A DNA stretch of 64,000 bases from Brevundimonas intermedia. Lineage in GTDB: Bacteria; Pseudomonadota; Alphaproteobacteria; Caulobacterales; Caulobacteraceae. Shown in pieces: positions 46,292-55,032 of this stretch (positions within the stretch are counted from its first letter, which is position 1; every line of letters starts with the position of its first letter). Location: positions 86,645 through 150,644 of the forward strand of contig NZ_BSFD01000004.1 in NCBI RefSeq assembly GCF_027922165.1. The letters are read 5' to 3'. The notes beneath the pieces were generated by a model. The model made no database searches, was not told the origin of the DNA, and worked only from the letters and a program-made list of their open reading frames with translations. A program made the position numbers and the translations under genes.

Positions 46292-47734
46292 TCAGGTGTT
46301 CATCGACTGGAAGAAGTCCGAGTTGTTCTTCGACTGGCGCAGCTTGTCGAGCAGGAATTCGATCGCGTCCTGCGGACCCATCGGGTTCAGGATGCGGCGC
46401 AGGACATAGGTCTTGGCCAGCTGGTCCTTCGGCGTGATCAGGTCTTCCTTCCGGGTGCCGGACTTCAGCACGTCAATGGCGGGGAAGATGCGCTTGTCGG
46501 CGACCTTGCGGTCCAGCACGATTTCCGAGTTGCCGGTGCCCTTGAACTCTTCGAAGATCACCTCGTCCATGCGGCTGCCGGTGTCGATCAGGGCCGTGGC
46601 GATGATGGTTAGCGACCCACCCTGCTCCACATTCCGCGCGGCGCCGAAGAACCGCTTGGGCCGTTGCAGGGCGTTGGCGTCCACACCGCCGGTCAGCACC
46701 TTGCCCGACGAGGGCACGGTGGCGTTATAGGCCCGGCCCAGGCGAGTAATGGAGTCCAGCAGGATCACCACGTCCTTCTTGTGCTCGACCAGACGCTTGG
46801 CCTTTTCGATCACCATTTCGGCGACGGCGACGTGGCGCGTGGCCGGCTCGTCGAAGGTCGAGGCCACGACCTCGCCCTTGACCGTCCGTTGCATGTCGGT
46901 GACCTCTTCCGGCCGTTCGTCGATCAGCAGAACAATCAGGAAGACTTCCGGGTGGTTCCGCTCGATCGACTTGGCGATGTTCTGCAACATCACCGTCTTG
47001 CCGACGCGCGGCGGCGCCACGATCAGGCAGCGCTGGCCCTTGCCCAGCGGCGCGACGATGTCGATCACCCTGCCCGAACGGTCCTTCAGCGTCGGATCCT
47101 GGATCTCCATGTGCAGCCGCTCCTCGGGATAGAGGGGCGTCAGGTTGTCGAACAGGACCTTGGTCTTGACCATCTCGGGGTCTTCGAGATTGATCGTGTC
47201 GACCTTCAGCAGGGCGAAATAGCGCTCGCCTTCGCGCGGCGCCCGAACCGCGCCATGGACCGTATCGCCCGACCGCAGGCCGAAGCGGCGGATCTGCGAG
47301 GGCGAGACATAGACGTCATCCGGGCCGGGCAGGTAGTTGGCGTCCGAGCTGCGCAGGAAACCAAACCCGTCGGGCAGGATTTCCAGCACGCCGTCGGCGA
47401 TGATCTCGACTTCCTCGTCGGCCAGAGCCTTCAGGATGGCGAACAACAGGTCCTGTTTGCGCAGGTTCGAGGCGTTCTCGACTTCCAGCTGTTCGGCAAA
47501 GGCCACTAGGTCGGCCGGCGTCTTCTCGTTCAGCTCGGCCAGGGTGATGCGACCGTTGGGCACGACCGATTCGCCGTCGTCGTCGTCGTCCGCCGTGGTG
47601 TCCACGCCCGAATCCGCACCCGCCGCCTCGCCGGCTTCATGCTCGGCGCCGTGATGGGTCGGGGCTTCGGCCCCCAAACTCTCAGTCTGGGCGTTTTCGG
47701 TCTCGGGGGTGTCGTTATCGGTGACGTCGGTCAT
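46292..47734 (-). CDS. rho: Transcription termination factor Rho
   Basis: This 480-residue hexameric RNA helicase ends transcription. It begins with an acidic, disordered extension of about 65 residues (with [12 protein letters not shown]), then the Rho N-terminal and cold-shock RNA-binding domains ([22 protein letters not shown]) and the ATPase ([23 protein letters not shown]). The extension is longer than in E. coli Rho but common in Caulobacterales. The gene starts at the ATG at 47734. Several convergent gene pairs in this window have no room for hairpin terminators and probably need Rho. Confidence 0.97.
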   Translation of the reverse strand: MTDVTDNDTPETENAQTESLGAEAPTHHGAEHEAGEAAGADSGVDTTADDDDDGESVVPNGRITLAELNEKTPADLVAFAEQLEVENASNLRKQDLLFAILKALADEEVEIIADGVLEILPDGFGFLRSSDANYLPGPDDVYVSPSQIRRFGLRSGDTVHGAVRAPREGERYFALLKVDTINLEDPEMVKTKVLFDNLTPLYPEERLHMEIQDPTLKDRSGRVIDIVAPLGKGQRCLIVAPPRVGKTVMLQNIAKSIERNHPEVFLIVLLIDERPEEVTDMQRTVKGEVVASTFDEPATRHVAVAEMVIEKAKRLVEHKKDVVILLDSITRLGRAYNATVPSSGKVLTGGVDANALQRPKRFFGAARNVEQGGSLTIIATALIDTGSRMDEVIFEEFKGTGNSEIVLDRKVADKRIFPAIDVLKSGTRKEDLITPKDQLAKTYVLRRILNPMGPQDAIEFLLDKLRQSKNNSDFFQSMNT

Positions 47735-48101
47735 GATACAGGCTCGCGGACGCGCGCACGGAACCGCACGGCGTCAGGTCTCTGGAAATGTCTGGCCGTG
47801 AGGCCGAAGGGGAGCACGACGGGCTCCCGCTGGTCGAACCGGCGGGCGTCGCGGAAAGAGAGGGACCGCCGGAAGGACCGAACGGTTCACCGCCAGCGGA
47901 ACCACAGGCTGCGGTTCAGGTCAAGCGGAGGCGTTGCGCTTTACCCTCTCCCCTTGTGGGAGAGGGCTTGAGCCTCGGAGAGCCGCAGGCGATCCGTCAG
48001 GCGAAAGGGTGAGGGGTCAAACCGTGTCCAAGGCCTGAACACCCCTCATCCGACCTCGCTTCGCTCGGCCACCTTCTCCCGCAAGGGGAGAAGGATAAGG
48101 A
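47735..48101. other. Intergenic region upstream of rho
   Basis: The 367 bases between hemJ and rho hold the second bipartite palindromic repeat in their right half (47944-48094). The left 200 bases, next to rho, should carry the rho promoter and leader, but I see no clear motif. No ORF with believable start and codon use was found. Confidence 0.5.
47944..48094. repeat. Bipartite palindromic intergenic repeat, copy 2
   Basis: Left hairpin CCCTCTCCC/GGGAGAGGG (47944-47966) is followed by CTTGAGC and ends with GCGAAAGGGTGAGGGGT. The right part CCCCTCATCCGACCTCGCTTC leads into hairpin CCTTCTCCC/GGGAGAAGG (48072-48094). Copy 4 at 57548 shares both ends almost word for word. Confidence 0.75.
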
Positions 48102-48569
48102 TCACCCGAAGGTCCACTCCGTCGTCACCGACAGCACCATGATGATGGCCAGGACGAACGGGACCTCGTTCGTCATCCGCCAGAACTTGCCGGAATATTT
48201 CGACGTCCCCGCAGCGATCTTCTTGCGCTGCGCCGCCAGAAAGCCGTGCCAGCCACTGAGCAGGAAGACCCCGACCAGTTTGGCGACCATCCACGGCTCG
48301 GCCAAAAACGCAGCCCCCCGCGCCGAGACGTCGATATGGATCAGCCACAGGCCGAAGCCCCAGGCCAGGATCATGGCCGGGTTGACGATGATGCGCAGCA
48401 GCCGGGTCTGCCACAGCCTCAACAGCGCTTGCATTTCGCTGCGTAGGGGCTCGGGCTTGGCGTTCTGTTCGGCGTCATAGGCATAGAGCCGCGGCAGGAA
48501 CAGCAGCCCGGCCATCCAGGCGATCACCGCCAGAATGTGCAGGCCACGCGCGAGGTCATAGGGGTTCAT
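48102..48569 (-). CDS. hemJ: Protoporphyrinogen oxidase HemJ
   Basis: This 155-residue protein has four membrane helices and the HemJ features: the His in GLHILAVIAWMAGLLFLPRLY and the Lys in AKLVGVFLLSGWHG. It oxidises protoporphyrinogen IX in bacteria lacking HemG/HemY. Its ATG overlaps the hemH stop by 4 bases, so hemE-hemH-hemJ form one coupled set for late haem synthesis. Confidence 0.92.
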   Translation of the reverse strand: MNPYDLARGLHILAVIAWMAGLLFLPRLYAYDAEQNAKPEPLRSEMQALLRLWQTRLLRIIVNPAMILAWGFGLWLIHIDVSARGAAFLAEPWMVAKLVGVFLLSGWHGFLAAQRKKIAAGTSKYSGKFWRMTNEVPFVLAIIMVLSVTTEWTFG

Positions 48570-49627
48570 GCCGCATCCTTGCGCTGACGATAGGGGCAGG
48601 CCTTCCAATCCGCCTTGCAGCCCGGCCCAAAGGGCGCGACGCCAGTCCGCCCCAAGGCGCCGACCGTCGCATCGGCCAGGGCGTCGATGAACAGCGGCGC
48701 CGTCCCGACGGCCGGCGCCCTCAAATACAAACTGACCCCTTTTTCGTGGGCCAGTTCGCCGTATTCGATATCCAGTTCGACCAGGGTCTCGATATGTTCG
48801 GAGACGAAGGCGATGGGGGTGATCACGACCCCGACCCCGTCCCGACCGGCCTGTTCGATGGCCTCGGGCGTCGACGGGCCCAGCCATTTCATCGGCCCGA
48901 CACGGCTCTGGTAGCAGAGGGCGTGATCGATCGGCCCCCGGTCGCGTTCGATGGCGGCGACTACAGCGGCCACGGTCGTCTCGACCTGTTCCTGATAGGG
49001 GTCGCCCTTGCTGCTGACCAGTTTCTCCGGGATGCCGTGGGCGGAAAACAGGACCCGAACAGAGGTCTCCCCCGCCTCGTCCAGCTTTGTCCCGATGGCC
49101 TGAGCCTGAGCCTCGACCCAGCCGTCGGCGCGGGGATAGCAGCAGACGGCCCGACTGACGCCGGACCCGGCATAGGTCTCGTTCCAGATCTTCAATGAGG
49201 ACTGGGTCGTGGTGGTCGAGAACTGCGGATAGAGGGGCAACAGCACGACTTCGTCGGGGCCGAAGGCCGCCACATCCACGGCGGTCTCCTCGGTAAACGG
49301 ATGCCAGTAGCGCATGGCGATGAAGACCTGGACCTCATCCCCGGCCAGGCGCGTGTTCAGCACGGCCTCAAGGGCCTCGGCCTGACGGCGCGTGCCCGGC
49401 AACAGGGGCGAACCGCCCCCCATCAGGGCGTAGTTGGCCTGGGCGCTCGTCTCGCGCCGGCTGGAGATCAGCTTGGCCAGGGGCGTCCGCACAATCCCCG
49501 GCAGACCGATGATGGCCGGGTCATTGAACAGATTGAACAGGAAGGGCTTCACCGAGGCCTGATCGTCGGGCCCGCCCAGATTGAACAGCACCACCGCGAT
49601 CCGGCGGCCTTTCAGGGTTTCAGTCAT
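48566..49627 (-). CDS. hemH: Ferrochelatase
   Basis: This 353-residue enzyme inserts Fe2+ into protoporphyrin IX. The N-terminal VVLFNLGGPD, the catalytic His in FSAHGIPEKLV, and YQSRVGPMKWLGPST with FVSEHIETLVELDIEY are family landmarks. The ATG at 49627 overlaps the hemE stop by 4 bases; 33 upstream in-frame codons are inside hemE and are not coding for this protein. Length is typical. Confidence 0.97.
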   Translation of the reverse strand: MTETLKGRRIAVVLFNLGGPDDQASVKPFLFNLFNDPAIIGLPGIVRTPLAKLISSRRETSAQANYALMGGGSPLLPGTRRQAEALEAVLNTRLAGDEVQVFIAMRYWHPFTEETAVDVAAFGPDEVVLLPLYPQFSTTTTQSSLKIWNETYAGSGVSRAVCCYPRADGWVEAQAQAIGTKLDEAGETSVRVLFSAHGIPEKLVSSKGDPYQEQVETTVAAVVAAIERDRGPIDHALCYQSRVGPMKWLGPSTPEAIEQAGRDGVGVVITPIAFVSEHIETLVELDIEYGELAHEKGVSLYLRAPAVGTAPLFIDALADATVGALGRTGVAPFGPGCKADWKACPYRQRKDAA

Positions 49628-50682
49628 TGAGCGCCGATCCTTTTCAGAACCCGTTCGACATGGTCGATGGGCACGTCCGGCAATATGCCATGGCCGAGGT
49701 TGAACACCCACGGCCCCTGGCCCCAAGCTTCCATCAGCTGATCCACCCGGCGGTCCAGCAGTTCGCCCCCGGCGCGCAGCAACAGGGGGTCCAGCGCGCC
49801 CTGGATCGGCTTGATCTGCTGCACCCGTTTGCCGACCTCGAGCGGGCAGGCGGTGTCCAGGGCGACGGCGTCCACCTCAACCTCCTGCGCATATCGCTCT
49901 GCAAGCGCCGCAGAGCCCCGTGGGAAGCCGATCAGGGGCACGGTGACGCCCAGCTCCCGGGTGCGCTTCACAAGCGCCTGGTGGGGCTTCAGGACCAGTC
50001 TTTCGAACAGGTCGTCGGGAAGCCCCTCGGCCCAGCTCTCGAAGATCTTCAGCACCTGGGCGCCGGCGTCGGCCTGCATCTTCAGATACCGCGCCGTGGC
50101 CTCGACCAGAACCTCCAGCGTCTCGTCCACACGACGGGGGTCGGCATAGGCGTAGGTCCGGGCCTGGGCGCGCTCGCCCTTGCCGATGGTCCGGTGCTCG
50201 CCGTCCAGCATATAGGTCGCCACCGTCCAGGGCGCGCCGGCGAAACCGATCAGAGCGCGTTCCGGCTCCAAGGCCTTGCGCACGATCGACAGGGTCTCGC
50301 CCACGGCCGACAGATGCGCGCCCGCCTCGGGCGCCAGTTCCGCCATCCGTCCGGGGATCGGCATTTCGCCCAGCCGCGGCCCCTCTCCCGTCTCGAACCA
50401 CACGTCCTGGCCCAGGGCGCGCGGGATCAGCAGGATGTCGGCAAACACGATGGCCGCGTCGAAGCCGAACCGACGCATCGGCTGAAGCGTCGCCTCAGCC
50501 GCCATCTCGGGATTCAGACAGAAGGCGATGAAGTCCGGCGCCTCGGCCCGGAGCCGTCGGTACTCGGGCAGGTACCGTCCGGCCTGGCGCATGAACCAGA
50601 CCGGCGGACGATCCAACGTCTCCCCTCGGAGAGCCCGGATCATCACGGGGGTCTGAACGGGGTTCTGGGTCGGATCGGTCAT
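49624..50682 (-). CDS. hemE: Uroporphyrinogen decarboxylase
   Basis: This 352-residue enzyme decarboxylates uroporphyrinogen III to coproporphyrinogen III. It carries the family signature RPPVWFMRQAGRYLPEY near residue 27, and GFAGAPWTVATYMLDG. The ATG at 50682 is preceded by the origin gap. In Caulobacter crescentus the hemE promoter region lies inside the replication origin; the same arrangement is seen here. Confidence 0.97.
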   Translation of the reverse strand: MTDPTQNPVQTPVMIRALRGETLDRPPVWFMRQAGRYLPEYRRLRAEAPDFIAFCLNPEMAAEATLQPMRRFGFDAAIVFADILLIPRALGQDVWFETGEGPRLGEMPIPGRMAELAPEAGAHLSAVGETLSIVRKALEPERALIGFAGAPWTVATYMLDGEHRTIGKGERAQARTYAYADPRRVDETLEVLVEATARYLKMQADAGAQVLKIFESWAEGLPDDLFERLVLKPHQALVKRTRELGVTVPLIGFPRGSAALAERYAQEVEVDAVALDTACPLEVGKRVQQIKPIQGALDPLLLRAGGELLDRRVDQLMEAWGQGPWVFNLGHGILPDVPIDHVERVLKRIGAQ

Positions 50683-50713
50683 GTCGGACGATTAAGGTCA
50701 CAGCCCCCCGCTC

Positions 50714-50748
50714 TCAATCCCTAATCAGATTAAGAATTAAAAGATTCG
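50714..50748. other. A/T-rich segment in the origin gap, candidate unwinding site
   Basis: Starting at TCAATCCCTAATCAG and running through TTAAGAATTAAAAGATTC, this stretch is far richer in A/T than the rest of the window. It contains one GANTC site (GATTC, 50743-50747). It is a fair candidate for the DNA unwinding element or for the hemE promoter; I cannot separate the two. Confidence 0.45.
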
Positions 50749-50877
50749 AAGTGGCAGGTAGGGCGATGGAATGGTGGGGACGAATCCAACGGCGGGGGCG
50801 GAACAAAAGCGGATATCCACGAGGGCACGGACCCGATCGGGGATGCGGAACAGGACTATCCAGCCGGTGGACAATCC

Positions 50878-50892
50878 CTAACGAAACCTTAA
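50878..50892 (+). promoter_or_regulatory. CtrA-like box a
   Basis: CTAA-CGAAACC-TTAA matches the CtrA consensus TTAA-N7-TTAA with one mismatch and the exact 7-base spacing. In Caulobacter CtrA binds the origin and represses initiation. Confidence 0.65.
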
Positions 50893-50941
50893 CGCCAAAG
50901 GGTTTGCGAGGGCTGGCGGCTGTGAACGAGGTAAACCCCCG

Positions 50942-50956
50942 TTAACCCTTCATTAG
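50942..50956 (+). promoter_or_regulatory. CtrA-like box b
   Basis: TTAA-CCCTTCA-TTAG matches TTAA-N7-TTAA with one mismatch at the last base and exact spacing. It ends 2 bases before a DnaA-box-like sequence. Confidence 0.68.
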
Positions 50957-50958
50957 GA

Positions 50959-50967
50959 TTTTCCACA
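50959..50967 (+). other. DnaA-box-like site
   Basis: TTTTCCACA differs from TTATCCACA at one position. Weaker matches (two mismatches) are ATATCCACG at 50813, TTGTCCACC on the minus strand at 50866-50874 and TCATCCACC at 51023. Confidence 0.55.
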
Positions 50968-51141
50968 GCCAAGCCAAAATCGGTTTTCCGCCTTGGGATG
51001 AACCGGGATCGAACCCTTGGGGTCATCCACCCTCATCCCCGCTCGCAGGCGGATCGATCAGGCGTTAAGGAGAACGGCGCCCCGACGGTCACCCGCCGTC
51101 CCCAAGGCGCCCCGAGTCTGTCAACAGGGAGTCGATCTCGC

Positions 51142-52008
51142 ATGAGCCCCGCTCGTCCCGGTCCTGCGCGTCTAGCCACCTATTTCCATGTCCATCTGGT
51201 GTCGGACTCGACCGGCGAGACCTTGAACGCCATGGCCAAGGCGGTGACGGCCCGGTTTGACGGGGTCATTCCGATCGAACACATCTACGCCCTGGTCCGG
51301 TCCGAGAAGCAGATGGAGCGGGTGTTGCAGGAGGTGGCGGCTGCGCCGGGCGTGGTTCTGCACACCCTGGTGGATCGGGATCTACGCGAACAGCTGGAAG
51401 AGGGCTGCCGCCGGCTGGACATGCCCCAGATCGGCGCCCTGGATCCCCTGGTCGGCGCCATGTCCCGCTATCTGGGCGCGGCCCTGTCGACCCGCGTCGG
51501 GGCCCAGCACGCCCTGGACCACGACTATTTCAACCGGATCGCCGCCCTGGATTTCGCCATGGCCTATGACGACGGCCAAGGCTCGCTGGAACAGCTGGAG
51601 GGCGCCGACGTCGTCCTGTGCGGCGTCAGCCGGACCTCCAAGACCCCGACCTGCATCTATCTGGCCCACCGGGGGATCCGCGCCGCCAATGTGCCCCTGG
51701 TGCCGGGGCAGGAGGACGGAGAGCGTCTGACGCGGCTGAAGAACCCGCTGGTCATCGGCCTGACCGTCTCGCCCGACCGTCTGGTCCAGATCCGGCGCAA
51801 CCGGATCGACAATCTGAACGCCAGCCAGTCCTCCAACTATACGGACCAGGACGCGGTCCGCGACGAGACGATCAAGGCCAAGCGCGCCTTTGCTCGGCGG
51901 GGCTGGCCCACCATCGACGTCACCCGTCGCTCGGTCGAGGAAACCGCCGCCGCCATCACCAACCTGCTCAGCGAGCATCGCAATCACAAGATCGGAACGA
52001 GCTGGTAG
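51142..52008 (+). CDS. Pyruvate, water/phosphate dikinase regulatory protein (PPSR family)
   Basis: This 288-residue DUF299 protein both phosphorylates with ADP and dephosphorylates its dikinase target. It shows HLVSDSTGETLNA near the N-terminus and the P-loop-like GVSRTSKTPTCIYLA. The start is the ATG at 51142 with AGGGAG upstream; the frame is open for 48 more codons leftwards, but that part belongs to the origin gap. In Caulobacter this is the first gene to the right of Cori. It leads a tight run with maf, aroE and coaE. Confidence 0.95.
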   Translation: MSPARPGPARLATYFHVHLVSDSTGETLNAMAKAVTARFDGVIPIEHIYALVRSEKQMERVLQEVAAAPGVVLHTLVDRDLREQLEEGCRRLDMPQIGALDPLVGAMSRYLGAALSTRVGAQHALDHDYFNRIAALDFAMAYDDGQGSLEQLEGADVVLCGVSRTSKTPTCIYLAHRGIRAANVPLVPGQEDGERLTRLKNPLVIGLTVSPDRLVQIRRNRIDNLNASQSSNYTDQDAVRDETIKAKRAFARRGWPTIDVTRRSVEETAAAITNLLSEHRNHKIGTSW

Positions 52009-52641
52009 ATGATTATTTCCGCGGCGCTATCGTCCTCCGGGCTGCTTGAGCGCGAACCCCTCATCCTGGCGTCCAAGAGCGCCGCCCGCCGCGCCATGCT
52101 GGAAAACGCCGGCGTCCCGTTCGAGGTCCGCGTCGCTGGGGTGGACGAGGACGCGATCAAGGCCGTCTCGACCGATCTGGACCCCGCCGCCCTTGCGGTA
52201 CGGCTCGCCGAGGCCAAGGCCCTGGCCGTGTCGCGCGATGACGAAACCGCCTGGGTGCTGGGCTCTGACCAGACCCTGGCCTTCGACGGCGGGCTGATTT
52301 CCAAGGCCAGATCGCTCGAGGCGGCGCGCGACCGGCTGAAATCCATGCGCGGCCGCACCCACCACCTCCATTCGGGCGCCGCCCTGGCGGTGAAGGGCCA
52401 GATTGTCTGGTCGGGCGTGGATACGGTCGAGATGCGGATGCGCGACTTCTCCGACGCCTTCCTCGACGCCTATCTGGCGGCTGAGGGCGAGGCCCTGCTG
52501 GCTTGCGTCGGCTCCTATCGGCTGGAGGGGATGGGGTCGCAGCTGTTCGCGGCGATCGACGGCGACTATTTCACCGTCCTGGGACTGCCCCTGTGGCCGG
52601 TCCTGGCCGAGCTGCGCCGCGCCGGAGTCCTGCCCGCATGA
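52009..52641 (+). CDS. maf: Maf-family nucleoside triphosphate pyrophosphatase
   Basis: This 210-residue protein hydrolyses non-canonical or UTP/dTTP-type nucleotides. LILASKSAARRAML and LGSDQTLAFDG are the Maf signature segments, and VGSYRLEGMGSQLF closes the site. It starts directly after the PPSR stop and overlaps aroE by 4 bases (ATGA). The N-terminal MIISAALSSSGLLERE is a little longer than usual. Confidence 0.94.
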   Translation: MIISAALSSSGLLEREPLILASKSAARRAMLENAGVPFEVRVAGVDEDAIKAVSTDLDPAALAVRLAEAKALAVSRDDETAWVLGSDQTLAFDGGLISKARSLEAARDRLKSMRGRTHHLHSGAALAVKGQIVWSGVDTVEMRMRDFSDAFLDAYLAAEGEALLACVGSYRLEGMGSQLFAAIDGDYFTVLGLPLWPVLAELRRAGVLPA

Positions 52642-53468
52642 GCCGTCATCGCATTACGGGCGCGGCCCTTGTCGGCGGGATCGCCGGCAATCCGGTGGCC
52701 CATTCCCTCAGCCCCGTCATCCATAACGCCTGGCTGGCGGCCGGCGACATCGACGGCGCCTATGTGCCCTTCGCTCCTGTCGACGCGGCCGGGTTCGAGG
52801 CCCTGGTGGCGGCGGGTCGGGCGGGACTGATCACGGGTTTGAACGTCACCGCTCCGTTTAAGGAACAGGCCTTCGCCCTGGCTGATGCGGCCACGGCGGC
52901 GGCCAGCCTGACAGCTTCGGCCAATATCCTGACCTTCGACGACGGCTGGGTTCTGGCCGACAGTTCGGACGGCCTCGGCCTGATGCTGGGGCTTAAGGAA
53001 CAGGCCCCGGATCTGAACCTCGTCGGCCGGCCGGTTGTCATGCTGGGCGCGGGCGGCGCGGCGCGGGCGGCGTCCGGCGCTCTGGTCGAGGCGGGGGCCG
53101 AGGTCCGGATCGTCAACCGTTCGCCCGACCGGGCCCTGGCCCTGGCCGCCGATCTGGGTCCCTCGGTTCAGGTCATGCCGGCGTCCGAAGCCCTGGACGG
53201 CGCGGTACTGGTGATCAACGCCCTCAGCGTCCAGCCGGATCTGGATTTCGCCGCCGTCGCTCCGGGCACGGTGATGATGGACATGACCTACAAGCCCCTC
53301 GCCACACCCTTCCTGACGGCGGCGCGGGCGCGGGGCCTGCCGACCGTGGATGGTCTGGCCATGCTGATCGGTCAGGCGGCGCCCTCGTTCCAGGCCCTGT
53401 TCCGCCGCCCGCCCCCGCCGCTGGACCTGCGCGCCCTGCTGACGGCGCATCTGAGCCAGGCCAAATGA
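52638..53468 (+). CDS. aroE: Shikimate dehydrogenase
   Basis: This 276-residue enzyme reduces 3-dehydroshikimate with [31 protein letters not shown] with the catalytic Lys, and the nucleotide motif [11 protein letters not shown] followed by NRSPDRA (NADPH-type) are present. It overlaps maf and coaE by 4 bases at each end, so the run is translationally coupled. Confidence 0.96.
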   Translation: MSRHRITGAALVGGIAGNPVAHSLSPVIHNAWLAAGDIDGAYVPFAPVDAAGFEALVAAGRAGLITGLNVTAPFKEQAFALADAATAAASLTASANILTFDDGWVLADSSDGLGLMLGLKEQAPDLNLVGRPVVMLGAGGAARAASGALVEAGAEVRIVNRSPDRALALAADLGPSVQVMPASEALDGAVLVINALSVQPDLDFAAVAPGTVMMDMTYKPLATPFLTAARARGLPTVDGLAMLIGQAAPSFQALFRRPPPPLDLRALLTAHLSQAK

Positions 53469-54115
53469 TCGTCCTCGGCCTGACCGGCTCCATCGGCATG
53501 GGCAAGTCGACCACGACCGCCATGTTCGCCGACCTGGGCGCGGTGGTGTGGAACGCCGACGACGCCGTGCACCGGCTCTATGCGCGGGGCGGCGCCGCTG
53601 TCGAACCCGTCGACGCCGCCTTCCCCGGCGTGGTCGTGGACGGGGCCGTTGACCGCACCCGTCTGGCCGAGGCCCTGGGGCGGGACGAGACCGCCTTCCG
53701 CCGGCTGGAATCCATCGTCCATCCCCTGGTGGCCCAGGGTCGGGCGGGCGATCTGGAGACGGCGCGCGCGTCCGGCGTGAAGCTGGCGGTCCTCGACATC
53801 CCCCTGTTGTTCGAAACCGGCGGCGACGCCCATGTGGACGCCGTGGTGGTGGTCACCGCCGATGCGGCGATCCAGGCGGAACGCGTCATGGCCCGCCCCG
53901 GCATGACCCGCGACCGGTTCGAGGCCATCCTGGCCCGCCAGCTGCCCGACGCGGAAAAACGCGCCCGCGCCGACTTCATCATCGATACGGGCCGCGGGCT
54001 CGAGCCCGCCCGCGCCGATGTCGCCGCCATAGTCGAGACCGTGCTGGATCCGGCGTGGATATCTCCGCGTCAGGGCAAGGCCGGTCTTTCGCAAAGCGAC
54101 GAACGACTCCATTAA
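53465..54115 (+). CDS. coaE: Dephospho-CoA kinase
   Basis: This 216-residue P-loop kinase makes the last step of coenzyme A synthesis. The Walker A is GSIGMGKST near residue 8, followed by WNADDAVH and the lid segment [21 protein letters not shown]. Length fits the family. It overlaps aroE and lies 6 bases before dnaQ. Confidence 0.96.
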   Translation: MIVLGLTGSIGMGKSTTTAMFADLGAVVWNADDAVHRLYARGGAAVEPVDAAFPGVVVDGAVDRTRLAEALGRDETAFRRLESIVHPLVAQGRAGDLETARASGVKLAVLDIPLLFETGGDAHVDAVVVVTADAAIQAERVMARPGMTRDRFEAILARQLPDAEKRARADFIIDTGRGLEPARADVAAIVETVLDPAWISPRQGKAGLSQSDERLH

Positions 54116-54121
54116 GGGCCA

Positions 54122-54847
54122 ATGGCGCGCGAGATCGTTCTGGACACCGAGACCACCGGCTTCGACCCCAAGACGGGCGACCGGCTGATCGAGGTCGGCT
54201 GTATCGAAATTCAGGACCTGCTGCCGACCGGTCGCACCTTCCACCGCTTCGTCAATCCCGAACGCCTGATCCCGCCCGACGCGATCCGGGTCCACGGCAT
54301 CACCGACGATAAGGTCAAGGACGCCCCAAAATTCCACGAGATCGCCGACGATCTGATCGAATTCATCGGCGATGCGCCGATGATCGCGCACAACGCCGCC
54401 TTTGACCGCAACTTCATCGACTATGAGTACAAGCTGTGCGGTCGGCCGATCACCGGCGAGGCGCGCTGGATTGACACGCTGAAACTGGCCCAGGCCCGGT
54501 TTCCCGGCATGCCGAACTCGCTGGACGCCCTGTGCAAGCGGTTCAAGGTGTCGCTGGTCGAACGCACCCTGCACGGCGCCCTGATCGACGCCCGTCTGCT
54601 GGCCGAGGTCTATCTGGAGCTGCGCGGCGGCAAGGAGCGGGTGCTGGACCTGTCGGCCGCCCCGGTCGCCGGTCGGGACCCGTCCGGCGTCATCCAGGCC
54701 GCCGCCTATGGCGTCCGCCCGCGTCCACTGGCCCCGCGCTCGACGCCGGACGAACAGGCCGCCCATATCGCCTTCCTGGCCGAGGTCCTCAAGGACCGGT
54801 CCCTGTGGGACGCCTATGGGGTCAAGCTCGAGGAAGACGCGGCCTGA
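54122..54847 (+). CDS. dnaQ: DNA polymerase III epsilon subunit (proofreading exonuclease)
   Basis: This 241-residue DEDDh exonuclease shows Exo I DTETTGFDP, Exo II AHNAAFDRNFID and Exo III HGALIDARLLAEVY with the catalytic His. A C-terminal tail after residue 185 can bind the alpha subunit. The start is the ATG 6 bases after coaE. Its position right of the origin matches Caulobacter crescentus. Confidence 0.96.
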   Translation: MAREIVLDTETTGFDPKTGDRLIEVGCIEIQDLLPTGRTFHRFVNPERLIPPDAIRVHGITDDKVKDAPKFHEIADDLIEFIGDAPMIAHNAAFDRNFIDYEYKLCGRPITGEARWIDTLKLAQARFPGMPNSLDALCKRFKVSLVERTLHGALIDARLLAEVYLELRGGKERVLDLSAAPVAGRDPSGVIQAAAYGVRPRPLAPRSTPDEQAAHIAFLAEVLKDRSLWDAYGVKLEEDAA

Positions 54848-54859
54848 GCGCAACCATTC

Positions 54860-55015
54860 CCCCTCCCCCTGCGGGGGAGGGGCGTCGCGGAGCGACGGGG
54901 TGGGGGCGGCCAGGCGACAGCGCACGGATTTGAGCAGATAGGTCGGTGGGGCCTTGCTCAGCCCGGCCCACCCGGCTTCGGCTGCGCCTCCGCCCCCCTC
55001 CCCCTGCGGGGGAGG
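54860..55015. repeat. Bipartite palindromic intergenic repeat, copy 3
   Basis: The left hairpin is CCCCTCCCCC/GGGGGAGGGG (54860-54882), followed by CGTCGCGGAGCGACGGGGTGG. The right end is CCACCCGGCTTCGGC and CCTCCCCC/GGGGGAGG (54997-55015). The two ends are inverted copies. It lies between the convergent dnaQ and secB and may also stop transcription. Confidence 0.75.
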
Positions 55016-55032
55016 AAGACTGTCGTTCGTTC

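Larger units (their letters stand above)
50683..51141. other. Chromosomal origin of replication (Cori-like), inferred
   Basis: This 459-base non-coding gap lies between hemE and the PPSR gene, the place of Cori in Caulobacter crescentus. It holds an A/T-rich stretch near 50714-50748 within GC-rich surroundings, two CtrA-type boxes (50878-50892, 50942-50956), a DnaA-box-like TTTTCCACA at 50959 with weaker copies, and two GANTC methylation sites (50743, 50782). Genes on both sides point away from it. Synteny is the strongest evidence; sites were found by eye. Confidence 0.85.

Noticed and set aside
50730..50740. TTAAGAATTAA as a CtrA box
   Set aside because: The TTAA halves are 3 bases apart instead of 7. 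It is more likely part of the A/T-rich unwinding or promoter segment.
50998..51141. A 48-residue N-terminal extension of the PPSR protein into the origin gap
   Set aside because: The extension is Arg/Pro-rich without family similarity, and a good Shine-Dalgarno precedes the ATG at 51142.
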